From: Candidatus Flexicrinis proximus
GTDB lineage: Bacteria > Chloroflexota > Anaerolineae > Aggregatilineales > Phototrophicaceae
Reading direction: 5' to 3'
Length of the DNA stretch: 64,000 bases
Assembly (NCBI GenBank): GCA_016712885.1
Contig: JADJQF010000021.1
Location: 1 to 64,000 of the forward strand
A program made the position numbers and the translations under genes. The notes below the pieces were generated by a model. That model was not told the DNA's origin, did no database searches, and worked only from the letters and a program-made list of their open reading frames with translations. Of the stretch, positions 1 through 7,467 are shown piece by piece (position 1 is the first letter of the stretch; each line of letters begins with the position of its first letter).

Positions 1-1395
1 ACCATCAGCCTGATTGGCCGCGACCTCAACCCTGCCGGCCACACCGTGGTCGACTGTACCGGCAAGTACGTCATGCCGGGCGGTATCGACGTCCACACGC
101 ATCTCGACCTGCCCTTCGGCGGCACGATCTCAAACGACGACTTCGACACGGGCCACAAGGCCGCTGCCTTCGGCGGGACGACCGCCCACATCGACTTCGT
201 GATCCAGCCCAAAGGCGGCAGCCTGCACGATGGCCTCGCCACCTGGCGCGAAAAGGCCAAAGTCGCTCAGATCGACTACGGTTTCCACCTCGCCGTCACC
301 GACCTGCGCCCGGAAGTCCTGGACGAAATCCCCTCGCTGCTGGCCGACGGTGTGACCAGCCTTAAGTTGTTCATGGCCTACAAAAACGTCTTCCAGATCG
401 ATGACGCCACCCTCTTTAAGACCATGCAGGTGGCCGCCAAAAACGGCATGATCGTCATGGTCCACGCCGAAAACGGCGACGTCGAAGCCTCGCTCACGCC
501 GAAGCTGCTGGCCGACGGCAAGACCGATCCCTACTGGCACGCGGTCAGCCGCCCGCAGGAGATCGAAGGCGAGGCCACCAACCGCGCCGCCGTTATGTCC
601 GGCCTGACTGGTTGCCCGCTGTATGTGGTGCACGTGACCTGCGAGGAAGCCGTCAACGCCATTCGCCGCGCCCGCGCCCTCAGCTATCCGGTGATGGGCG
701 AGACCTGTACGCAGTATTTCTTCCTCACCTCAGACGACCTCAAGCGCCCGAATTACGAAGGCTCAAAATTCATCTGCTCGCCGCCCATCCGCAGCGTGAA
801 GGACCAGAAGGTGCTTTGGCAGGCTGTCCGCGACGACTCCCTGCAGGTCATCAGCACCGATCACTGTAATTTCTGGTTCGATGGCGCCAAAGGGCCGTGG
901 CAGGAATGGGCGGCCAAAACCGGCGGTAAGGATTGGGTCGGTTACGAGAAGCAGGACCCGACCTACCGGCGTCCCGGCAAAGAACTCGGCAAAGGCAACT
1001 TCGCTAAAATCCCCAATGGCATGCCCGGCCTCGAAGAACGGCTCATGGCGGTCTGGGAAGCCGGCGTCAACACCGGCAGGCTCTCGCCGACCCGCTTTGT
1101 CGAGTTGATGGCGACCAATCCGGCTAAAGCCTTCGGCATGTATCCCAAGAAGGGTACGATCGCCGTCGGCACCGACGCCGACATCGTGGTCTGGGACCCG
1201 AACTTAAAGCATACGCTGTCGGCCGCAGCCTCCCACAGTCGGACAGATTATATCGTCTACGAAGGCATGCAGGTCACCGGCAAACCCACCCAGGTCTACC
1301 AGCGCGGCGTGAAGCTGGTCGACGGCGATCAGTGGTTCGGGACCAACGGCGGCGGTCAGTTCATCCACCGGACGCCCGGAGCCGAAGTCCTATAG
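1..1395 (+). CDS. Dihydropyrimidinase / D-hydantoinase, 5' partial
   Basis: A cyclic amidohydrolase that opens dihydropyrimidine or hydantoin rings in the cytoplasm. The open frame runs through the left edge of the window, so the true start is missing; an internal ATG lies at 46. Family marks are visible: the metal-binding GGIDVHTHLD near the N-terminus, the SLKLFMAYK stretch that carries the carboxylated metal-bridging lysine, HAENGD, and the catalytic-Asp motif STDHCNF. About 465 residues are present, close to the usual 460-480, so only a short piece is lost. The family assignment is firm. Which ring it prefers (dihydrouracil, hydantoin or another) cannot be read from sequence. No pyrimidine-catabolism neighbour lies inside the window. 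The TAG stop is also the first part of a structured repeat. Confidence 0.9.
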   Translation, partial: TISLIGRDLNPAGHTVVDCTGKYVMPGGIDVHTHLDLPFGGTISNDDFDTGHKAAAFGGTTAHIDFVIQPKGGSLHDGLATWREKAKVAQIDYGFHLAVTDLRPEVLDEIPSLLADGVTSLKLFMAYKNVFQIDDATLFKTMQVAAKNGMIVMVHAENGDVEASLTPKLLADGKTDPYWHAVSRPQEIEGEATNRAAVMSGLTGCPLYVVHVTCEEAVNAIRRARALSYPVMGETCTQYFFLTSDDLKRPNYEGSKFICSPPIRSVKDQKVLWQAVRDDSLQVISTDHCNFWFDGAKGPWQEWAAKTGGKDWVGYEKQDPTYRRPGKELGKGNFAKIPNGMPGLEERLMAVWEAGVNTGRLSPTRFVELMATNPAKAFGMYPKKGTIAVGTDADIVVWDPNLKHTLSAAASHSRTDYIVYEGMQVTGKPTQVYQRGVKLVDGDQWFGTNGGGQFIHRTPGAEVL

Positions 1396-1564
1396 AGCGC
1401 GTTCGTTTCACTCTCTGTGGGTTCTCTACCCCACGCCCCGGCAGGAATTGGCACTCCTGCAGCTCTCATGGCGAACTGAACGGACCTGCCCGTTCAGTTC
1501 GCAGTGCTGGAGGTCCGGAGGGTTTGTACCCTCCGGCGTAGGCGTGGAGCCAGCGCCTCCACAA
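1390..1564 (+). repeat. Four-hairpin structured repeat, copy A
   Basis: An intergenic element made of four consecutive hairpins. Stem 1 is 1441-1446/1455-1460 (GCAGGA/TCCTGC). Stem 2 is 1471-1483/1490-1502, a perfect 13-bp stem. Stem 3 is 1515-1522/1529-1536 (CCGGAGGG/CCCTCCGG). Stem 4 is 1544-1549/1557-1562 (GTGGAG/CTCCAC). It begins CTATAGAGCG, which includes the TAG stop of the preceding gene. A second copy in opposite orientation lies at 38894-39056, with the same order of hairpins but different stem 2 and stem 3 sequences. Its function is unknown; a 3'-UTR RNA structure or a mobile hairpin repeat are both possible. Confidence 0.75.
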
Positions 1565-1639
1565 TCACCATGCATCAAAGCGGCCAACACCAAAGGGGCA
1601 TCCTGCGCCAGCTGGCGGTATCCCCATGCGGCGGCCTTC

Positions 1640-2275
1640 TCAGAGATACCAGCGCAGGCGCATCCAGATCATCCACGCGGCCGATCCCATGATGATGCCG
1701 ACCAGGTTGACGATCAGTACGGTTGCTGCGTTCAACGTGCCAGCCACGTTCCCCCCGCCGACCATCCCGCCCATCACCGACGCGGCCAGCGGCGTCACGG
1801 TCGCCAGCGCCGAGGCAAGCTCCGAGGCGGTGGCCGTATGCTTGATGCGCCGGACGTGCGCGTACGTTTCAGCCAGTCCGGCGACCAGCGCCAGCAGGAA
1901 CACGCCGTTGTTTGCTTCCGAAAATGCGCGTATGGCCCCGTTAGCCGCCAGATCCGGCTTGGCAAATACGGCCACCAACGTCCCGGTCACGATTCCGAAC
2001 GCGATGAAATACAGGGCATTCCGTACGCACCGTACGGCCAGACGTGGCTCGCCCAGCAACAGCGCCGGCAGCACCCAGGTCAATCCGCGCCCGCTGGCAC
2101 GGGCACCGTACAGGAAGGCCGCGCAGACCGCGATCGGGGTCACGATCGGGTCAAAGTACAGCCAGGCCACCGCCGCGCAAACGTATGTCGCCAGATCATA
2201 GACAAAGTCGTAGGTTGCGGCGCGCGTGACTTCATCGACCAGATATTGGCGCCGTTCGTGATTCATAAAGCGCAT
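1640..2275 (-). CDS. Multi-pass membrane protein, DUF389-like
   Basis: An integral membrane protein of about 211 residues with roughly five hydrophobic segments. These include a pair near residues 25-55, one near 95-115 (YFIAFGIVTGTLVAVFA), one near 125-140, and two at the C-terminus ending in MIWMRLRWYL. The pattern of a charged break after the first pair (LLLGEPRLAVR) and the Gly/Asn-rich C-terminal helices resembles DUF389 proteins, but the match is by eye only. The start is uncertain: ATG at 2275 or ATG at 2266, neither with a strong Shine-Dalgarno site. It is divergent from the phosphoesterase at 2370. No function is proposed. Confidence 0.55.
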   Translation of the reverse strand: MRFMNHERRQYLVDEVTRAATYDFVYDLATYVCAAVAWLYFDPIVTPIAVCAAFLYGARASGRGLTWVLPALLLGEPRLAVRCVRNALYFIAFGIVTGTLVAVFAKPDLAANGAIRAFSEANNGVFLLALVAGLAETYAHVRRIKHTATASELASALATVTPLAASVMGGMVGGGNVAGTLNAATVLIVNLVGIIMGSAAWMIWMRLRWYL

Positions 2276-2369
2276 TTTACGAAACCTTAATATGTGCGGG
2301 CTAGCATGCGATTGTAACGCGCAACCTATCTGACAGGGTCATCGAAAGTGCCTGCCGCGGAGTCTCTCT

Positions 2370-3095
2370 ATGCACGCTATCACCGTCTTTGGCGATATTC
2401 ACGCCAACTTCCCTGCCCTGCGCGCGGCGCTCGATGAAATGAACGCCCGCGGGCATGAGAATCGCTTCTGCCTCGGCGACCTGGTCGGCTACGGTACGTC
2501 TCCCAACGAGGTGGTCGGACTGATCCGCGACAGCGGCTGTCCCACCATCATGGGCAACTACGATCAGGGTGTCGGTCTGGACAGTGATGACTGCGGCTGC
2601 GCCTATACCAATCCGGTCTCCGAAGCCCTCGGTAAACGCAGCATCGCCTGGACCAACACGCACACTTCAGCGGAAAACAAGGCCTACCTGCGCGGCCTGC
2701 TGCCCAGCGTCCGCGTCGAGGTCGGCAGCCTGCGCGTCCTCCTCGTGCATGGCAGCCCGCGCCGTATCAACGAATACCTGTTCGTCGATCGGCCAAGCGC
2801 CATGCTCGACCGCCTGCTGGATGAGGCCGATACAGATGTCATCATCTGTGGTCACACCCACCTGCCCTACCATCGCGTCCTGCCAAGCGGACGTCATGTC
2901 ATCAACGCTGGAAGTGTCGGCAAACCGAAGGACGAGGACCCGCGGGCCTGCTATGTGGTAGTCAGCGCGGTCGGCCGCGAAATCCTGGTCGAATTTGTCC
3001 GCGTCGCCTACGATATCGAAGCCGCTGCGGCGGCCATTGAAGCCTCCGAAATGCCGCACGAATACGCGCAGATGCTCAGGCTGGGCAAAGGGTAA
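2370..3095 (+). CDS. Calcineurin-like metallophosphoesterase
   Basis: A two-metal phosphoesterase of the YfcE/MJ0936 type, predicted cytoplasmic, that cleaves phosphodiester or phosphomonoester bonds; its substrate is unknown. Metal-ligand motifs appear in order: FGDIHAN near the N-terminus, CLGDLVGYG, MGNYDQG (the usual GNHD with Tyr for His), LLVHGSP, CGHTHLPY and NAGSVGKP near the C-terminus. At 241 residues it is a single-domain enzyme. The His-to-Tyr change in the GNH motif falls at a position that normally donates a catalytic His in many family members, so activity may be altered, although a GNYD variant also occurs in subfamilies. It converges on the ParB-like gene, and its TAA overlaps the U-tract of that gene's terminator. 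Confidence 0.85.
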   Translation: MHAITVFGDIHANFPALRAALDEMNARGHENRFCLGDLVGYGTSPNEVVGLIRDSGCPTIMGNYDQGVGLDSDDCGCAYTNPVSEALGKRSIAWTNTHTSAENKAYLRGLLPSVRVEVGSLRVLLVHGSPRRINEYLFVDRPSAMLDRLLDEADTDVIICGHTHLPYHRVLPSGRHVINAGSVGKPKDEDPRACYVVVSAVGREILVEFVRVAYDIEAAAAAIEASEMPHEYAQMLRLGKG

Positions 3096-3124
3096 ACAAA
3101 AACCCCACGCATTTTAACGTGGGG
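3094..3124 (-). terminator. Intrinsic terminator of the ParB-like gene, shared by convergent genes
   Basis: A 7-bp stem CCCCACG (3103-3109) / CGTGGGG (3118-3124) is followed on the minus strand by TTTTTGTTT (3102-3094). The U-tract lies over the stop codon of the plus-strand phosphoesterase. On the plus strand there is no T-run, so it is strongest for the minus-strand gene. Confidence 0.75.
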
Positions 3125-3204
3125 CACTGGTTCCGCCTGGCGTGAGCAGCCGGGATTGTTCGCTCTTGCCGGGCCGCGGGGGTGCTGCCCATCTATCCGC
3201 AGCG

Positions 3205-3675
3205 CTACTTATCCAGCAGTTCCGTCACGACCGCTTCGATCACTTCGAAACCCAGCGCGCGCGCGACCGAGATGCGGTGATGCCCGTCACGAACGTAGTA
3301 CCATCCATCCTTTTCGAGTAGCTCGACCGGCGGCAGGGGTACACCCTGGGCAACCGCCGACCATACCCGTACCCAGCGTTCCGATAGATATTCTTTGATC
3401 GGATGGAATTCGATGTCGAACTCATCGCTGCGGTTTTCCGTGCCGACGATCTGGCTCAGGCTGATCGAGCGCTGCCCGGCATACTGACCGACCGGTTGTT
3501 TCGTTCCCAGTGTGCACAGCCGGCGCGCGGCCTTGCGCAGACCCCAGCGCATCTTCCGCAGTCCCACGCTGAGTTCGTGCTGGAACGAGCTGCGGCCTTC
3601 GCTGTGGATCCGGCCTTCACCCGTCATACGGCCCAATCTATCGTCCATCATGTTTGTAAAATCGAGTGCCATCAT
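3205..3675 (-). CDS. ParB/Srx-like nuclease-fold domain protein
   Basis: A protein of about 157 residues whose C-terminal half carries a ParB-like fold signature: RSISLSQIVG leading in, a middle PLPPVELLEKDG, then RDGHHRISVARALGFEV, the typical GHHR motif of ParB/sulfiredoxin-like domains. The N-terminal half is basic and unrecognised. No HTH domain follows, so it is not a complete chromosome-partition ParB and its role is unknown. The start at 3675 is chosen because GGGGGA (about 3682-3687) sits at Shine-Dalgarno distance; the upstream ATG at 3690 would overlap that site. It is a single gene ending in the terminator at 3094-3124. Confidence 0.7.
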   Translation of the reverse strand: MMALDFTNMMDDRLGRMTGEGRIHSEGRSSFQHELSVGLRKMRWGLRKAARRLCTLGTKQPVGQYAGQRSISLSQIVGTENRSDEFDIEFHPIKEYLSERWVRVWSAVAQGVPLPPVELLEKDGWYYVRDGHHRISVARALGFEVIEAVVTELLDK

Positions 3676-3963
3676 TTTGAATTCCCCCATCTGCTTACAA
3701 ACCCAGAATAGCCTCCTGGCGTCTCAGGGGTGTCCGCGCGGGCGTCTCAAAAGCGTCTCAGATCCATCTCAAATCGCGTTTTCCCGGATTTTGACCCCCA
3801 CTCCCTGGGGATCTCCAACAAAATCACAAGGGGTTTGGCGTGCGTACTGGCGTGATCGATGCGCTATGCCGGGAGTTCCGGCCTGAGCCGTTATTACCCA
3901 GTCTGAGGGGCTTTACCTCCACTTCGTAACAGGGGATAATTAAGTGTTTGTGGGGGATAACTT

Positions 3964-5508
3964 ATGTCGCACCGCCAGTTATTTCTTTTTGGTGCGCCGC
4001 GTGTAATCATGGGCGGCGGCCGGGTCGCCTTGCCCCGCCGCAAGTCACTGGCGCTGCTGGCGTACCTCGCTGTGACCGGCACCCCCCATACCCGAGAGTC
4101 CCTCTCCACCCTGCTGTGGGGCGACAGCGACGACCAGAGCGCCAGCGCTTACCTTCGCAATACGCTCTGGACACTTAACAAGTCCTTCGGCTCGGACTGG
4201 GCAGATACCGACGGTGGGGCGATCAGTTTCAACGCGGCTGCCATCTACGTCGACGTCAGTTCATTTATGGCATTTGCCAACGACTCGATCCATGCCGAAG
4301 GTGCCGAGCGCCTCAAACGCACAGTTCTGGCGATGGATGTCTACGCCGGCGAGTTCATGGCGGGTTTCACGCTCCCGGACGCGCCCGAATTCACGACCTG
4401 GCAGATATCTACCGGCGAGACGCTCCGCCGAACCATGATCGGCGTCCTGATGCTGCGTGCGGAGTGCGCGCGCGTGGCCGGCGACATCTTTGCCGCTACC
4501 GACGCCGCCCAGCGCTGGCTCAACCTCGACCCGCTTGACGAACGCGCCGCACGCCTCATGATGCAGGTCTTGGCCGAGGGCGGCGAGATCACCGCCGCGA
4601 TCCGCCAGTATCATGACGTCAAGCGCCGCCTCCGCGAGTCGCTCGGCGCCACGCCGGAACCCGCGACGGTCGCATTGTTCGAAAGCCTCACGACGCGCGC
4701 TGTGCCGGTCTTCTCCCCAAGCACCTCCAATTCAACCCGCGGCGTACCGGAAACCTACATCCAGCCCATCGAAGCGGCTTCTGCGGCTGCTCAGGTCTCG
4801 CAAAGCGGCGTCACCTCCATCACGGCCGAGTTTCCGAGGGTGATGATGGGTGAAGATGCCGAGGATGCTGAGGCGTTTCTTGAAAACACCTATCTGGTCG
4901 GGCGTGAAGACGAACGCGAGACCCTCCTTTCGCTGATTCAGGCGCCGGATGTGCGCCTCGTTTCAATCGTCGCGCCAGGCGGCATGGGTAAGAGTCTCCT
5001 CGCGCGCCAGGTCAGCAGCGATGCGCGCCGTACCGACGCCTTTCCCGACGGGGTCTACTGGATCTCGCTCGCACCCCTCTGTGCTTCGGATGTGATCGTC
5101 TCGACGATCGCGTCCGCACTGCCCTATCCCTCAGGCAGCGGGCCGGACACCGAAACGCGTTTGTATTCCACCATCAGCGACAAGAACCTCCTGCTTGTAC
5201 TCGACAACTTCGAGCATCTGCTCGATGGTGCGCCGATCCTGAGCAAGCTCCTGAATGCCGGGCCGCGGCTGAAGGCGATGATCACCTCGCGCGAGCGCCT
5301 GAACCTGCGAAACGAGCGCGTCTTTGAACTCCATGGACTGTCCGTCCCAGGCGAGCGGGATGACCCGGTACGGACGCCATTCGAGGTCGGTGGACCTGTT
5401 CGTCAGACGCGCGCAACAGGCCGATTTTACCTTCACCATGTCCCCTCAGAATGCGCAGGACATCGCCAGGATTTGCCGGCTGGTCGAAGGGCTGCCGCTT
5501 GCGCTTGA
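3964..5508 (+). CDS. BTAD/SARP-type STAND regulator, N-terminal part (frameshifted gene)
   Basis: The front part of a transcriptional regulator of the AfsR/SARP class. Residues about 1-90 form a winged-helix DNA-binding domain, about 90-245 a bacterial transcriptional activation (BTAD) domain, and about 300-460 an NB-ARC/STAND ATPase with P-loop APGGMGKSLLA near residue 338 and Walker B LLLVLDNFEHLL near 410. After TPFE (codon ending 5385) the homology leaves this frame. An extra G at 5385-5386 moves it to frame 2, which reads SVDLFVRRAQQADFT. A second extra C within 5514-5516 moves it to frame 3, continuing in the next entry. The residues after about 474 here are therefore not native. Shine-Dalgarno GGGGGAT precedes the ATG. 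It is either a genuine pseudogene or two indel errors in the assembly. Confidence 0.8.
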   Translation: MSHRQLFLFGAPRVIMGGGRVALPRRKSLALLAYLAVTGTPHTRESLSTLLWGDSDDQSASAYLRNTLWTLNKSFGSDWADTDGGAISFNAAAIYVDVSSFMAFANDSIHAEGAERLKRTVLAMDVYAGEFMAGFTLPDAPEFTTWQISTGETLRRTMIGVLMLRAECARVAGDIFAATDAAQRWLNLDPLDERAARLMMQVLAEGGEITAAIRQYHDVKRRLRESLGATPEPATVALFESLTTRAVPVFSPSTSNSTRGVPETYIQPIEAASAAAQVSQSGVTSITAEFPRVMMGEDAEDAEAFLENTYLVGREDERETLLSLIQAPDVRLVSIVAPGGMGKSLLARQVSSDARRTDAFPDGVYWISLAPLCASDVIVSTIASALPYPSGSGPDTETRLYSTISDKNLLLVLDNFEHLLDGAPILSKLLNAGPRLKAMITSRERLNLRNERVFELHGLSVPGERDDPVRTPFEVGGPVRQTRATGRFYLHHVPSECAGHRQDLPAGRRAAACA

Positions 5509-7361
5509 GCTTGCCCGCGAGCTGGACACCGTTGCTCTCCTGCGCGGAGATCGTACATGAGCTTGAATCGAACCTCGACTTTTTGACCTCTTCGAGCCGT
5601 GACGTGCCGGAGCGCCACCGCAGCCTGCGGGCTGTGTTCGCCTCTTCATGGGAACAGATGACCTCGGCCGAGCAGGCTGTACTCGCCCATTTGGCGGTCT
5701 TCCGCGGCGGTTTCCGTCTTGAAGCGGCGTCGGCAGTGGCTGGCGCTTCACCGCGTGTGCTGCTGGCCCTCGTCAATAAGTCGCTCCTCAAACGGCGCGA
5801 CGATGGCCGCTTCAGCATCCATGAGCTACTCCGCCAGTTCAGCGAAGGGATGCTTGACCCGGAGGCGCGGCTCGACGCGGTCGACAAACACATCGCCTAC
5901 TACGCCGGACTCGCCGCGGTTGAGGGTGTGCGCATGACCACGCATGAGCAGCCTGCCGCTCTGGATGTCATACAGGCCGAAATCGACAACATCCGTTCGG
6001 CATGGCGCAATGCCCTCGCCCGGCGCAAGATCGAAGCACTCGACAAAATGGTCGAGCCAATTCTGCAATTTTACGGCGTGCGCTCACGCTTCGATGATCT
6101 GCCAGAAATGATCGCCGATACCGCCGATAAGCTCACTTCGGAAACGGCATCCGAACGCGCGCTGCTTGCCAAAATGCTCGTGGCCGCCGCCCATGTCCAC
6201 ATCCGCGATCGTCACATGACCGTCATCGATGCTATGGCTGATCGCGCGCTGGAAGTCCTGCGTCCGCTGGCCGACCGGCCCGACATGGGGACTTGGCTGA
6301 TTCTGGCCGCCGTTCTTAAGCGTCGCCCCGGCCGCATCCAGCCCGAAGCCGAGGAATTGATCGCATTAGGCCTCCAGAATCTCAAGCTTCAGGGGAATGT
6401 CTGGGGCATCGGGTTCGCCCTATACCAGTTCGGCGCGCTTCAGCACATGCAGATGCGCTACGCTGAAGCCCGCGAAACGCTCAACCGGGCGCTGACTTAC
6501 TTCGAAAAGGTCGGCCAACCCTGGGGGATCTGGGTTACGCTGGACATGCTCGCCGAAAACATGACCACTGTCGGCAATTACGCCGCCGCACGCGATTATC
6601 TCTCGCGTCAGGTTGAACCGCTCCGCCAGCTTGACAAGATAAATGAACTGCAGCGGTTGGAGATTAACCTCGCGCTCCTTGAGCAGCGCGGCGTTCATCC
6701 GCATATCGAGCAGTTTCTGGATGTGCTGGAACAGCTCCGCGCCAGTGGCGACCGCCGCGGCACGGCCTGGGCTGTCTACAACCTGGCCTGGCTCTATTAC
6801 CTCAATCAGAATTATGCCGAGGCCGAGAAACGCTACTTTGAATGTCTCAGCGGTTTCGTGGCGCTTGGAGACGATGAAGGGATCATCTGGTCAAATATCT
6901 ATCTTGCCGAGATCGCCCTCGAATCGGGCCGCCGCCACGCGATGGATACCTATATTGAAGGCGCGCGGCATGTTCTCGCTGATCTCAACTTCCCATGGGG
7001 CGTCGCCGGCCTGGAATACACGCTTGGCAATCAGGCGCTGTTCGACGCCGACCTGCAGTTGGCTGCCGAGCATTACCATGAGGCGGTCGTCATCGCCCAC
7101 GGCGCCCAGTCGATCATGCAGCTTCTCCGCCACATGACCGGCGTCGCCGATATCTGGCAGCGCCGGGGCCGGGCGGAAGACGCGCATAGGCTGCTGGCCT
7201 TCATCCTGCAGCATCCGACCACCTGGGACGACACGCGCAAGCGCGCAAATATGATCGTCGAGGGGTTGAAGCAGAAACTCCCGTCGGAGACTGCTGCAAG
7301 ACTGGAGGACGAAGGCCGCGCGCTCCGGCTTGAAGATGCCGTAGCCCTCTCGCTCGGATAA
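5451..7361 (+). CDS. STAND regulator, C-terminal winged-helix and TPR part (frameshifted gene)
   Basis: The continuation of the regulator starting at 3964. Native sequence begins at about 5517 (ASWTPLLSCAEIVHEL). It carries the post-NB-ARC region RHRSLRAVFASSWEQM, a winged-helix segment, and then about 450 residues of TPR-like helical repeats suited to ligand or protein sensing. The reported ATG at 5451 lies in a region where frame 2 is the conserved one, so it is not a credible natural start. Joined across both shifts, the protein would be about 1,130 residues. The TPR half shows no further breaks, so any inactivation is recent. The kinase gene follows 106 bp downstream. Confidence 0.75.
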   Translation: MRRTSPGFAGWSKGCRLRLSLPASWTPLLSCAEIVHELESNLDFLTSSSRDVPERHRSLRAVFASSWEQMTSAEQAVLAHLAVFRGGFRLEAASAVAGASPRVLLALVNKSLLKRRDDGRFSIHELLRQFSEGMLDPEARLDAVDKHIAYYAGLAAVEGVRMTTHEQPAALDVIQAEIDNIRSAWRNALARRKIEALDKMVEPILQFYGVRSRFDDLPEMIADTADKLTSETASERALLAKMLVAAAHVHIRDRHMTVIDAMADRALEVLRPLADRPDMGTWLILAAVLKRRPGRIQPEAEELIALGLQNLKLQGNVWGIGFALYQFGALQHMQMRYAEARETLNRALTYFEKVGQPWGIWVTLDMLAENMTTVGNYAAARDYLSRQVEPLRQLDKINELQRLEINLALLEQRGVHPHIEQFLDVLEQLRASGDRRGTAWAVYNLAWLYYLNQNYAEAEKRYFECLSGFVALGDDEGIIWSNIYLAEIALESGRRHAMDTYIEGARHVLADLNFPWGVAGLEYTLGNQALFDADLQLAAEHYHEAVVIAHGAQSIMQLLRHMTGVADIWQRRGRAEDAHRLLAFILQHPTTWDDTRKRANMIVEGLKQKLPSETAARLEDEGRALRLEDAVALSLG

Positions 7362-7467
7362 GCCCGGCCTCTGCACATTCGAGCCGTGCGCTTGTCCCTT
7401 TGTTGCCGCCTTCCTTTTGCTATAGAATTGTGGGCGAGTTCGGGGCAGCGCTTTCTGTTCGAGGCCA

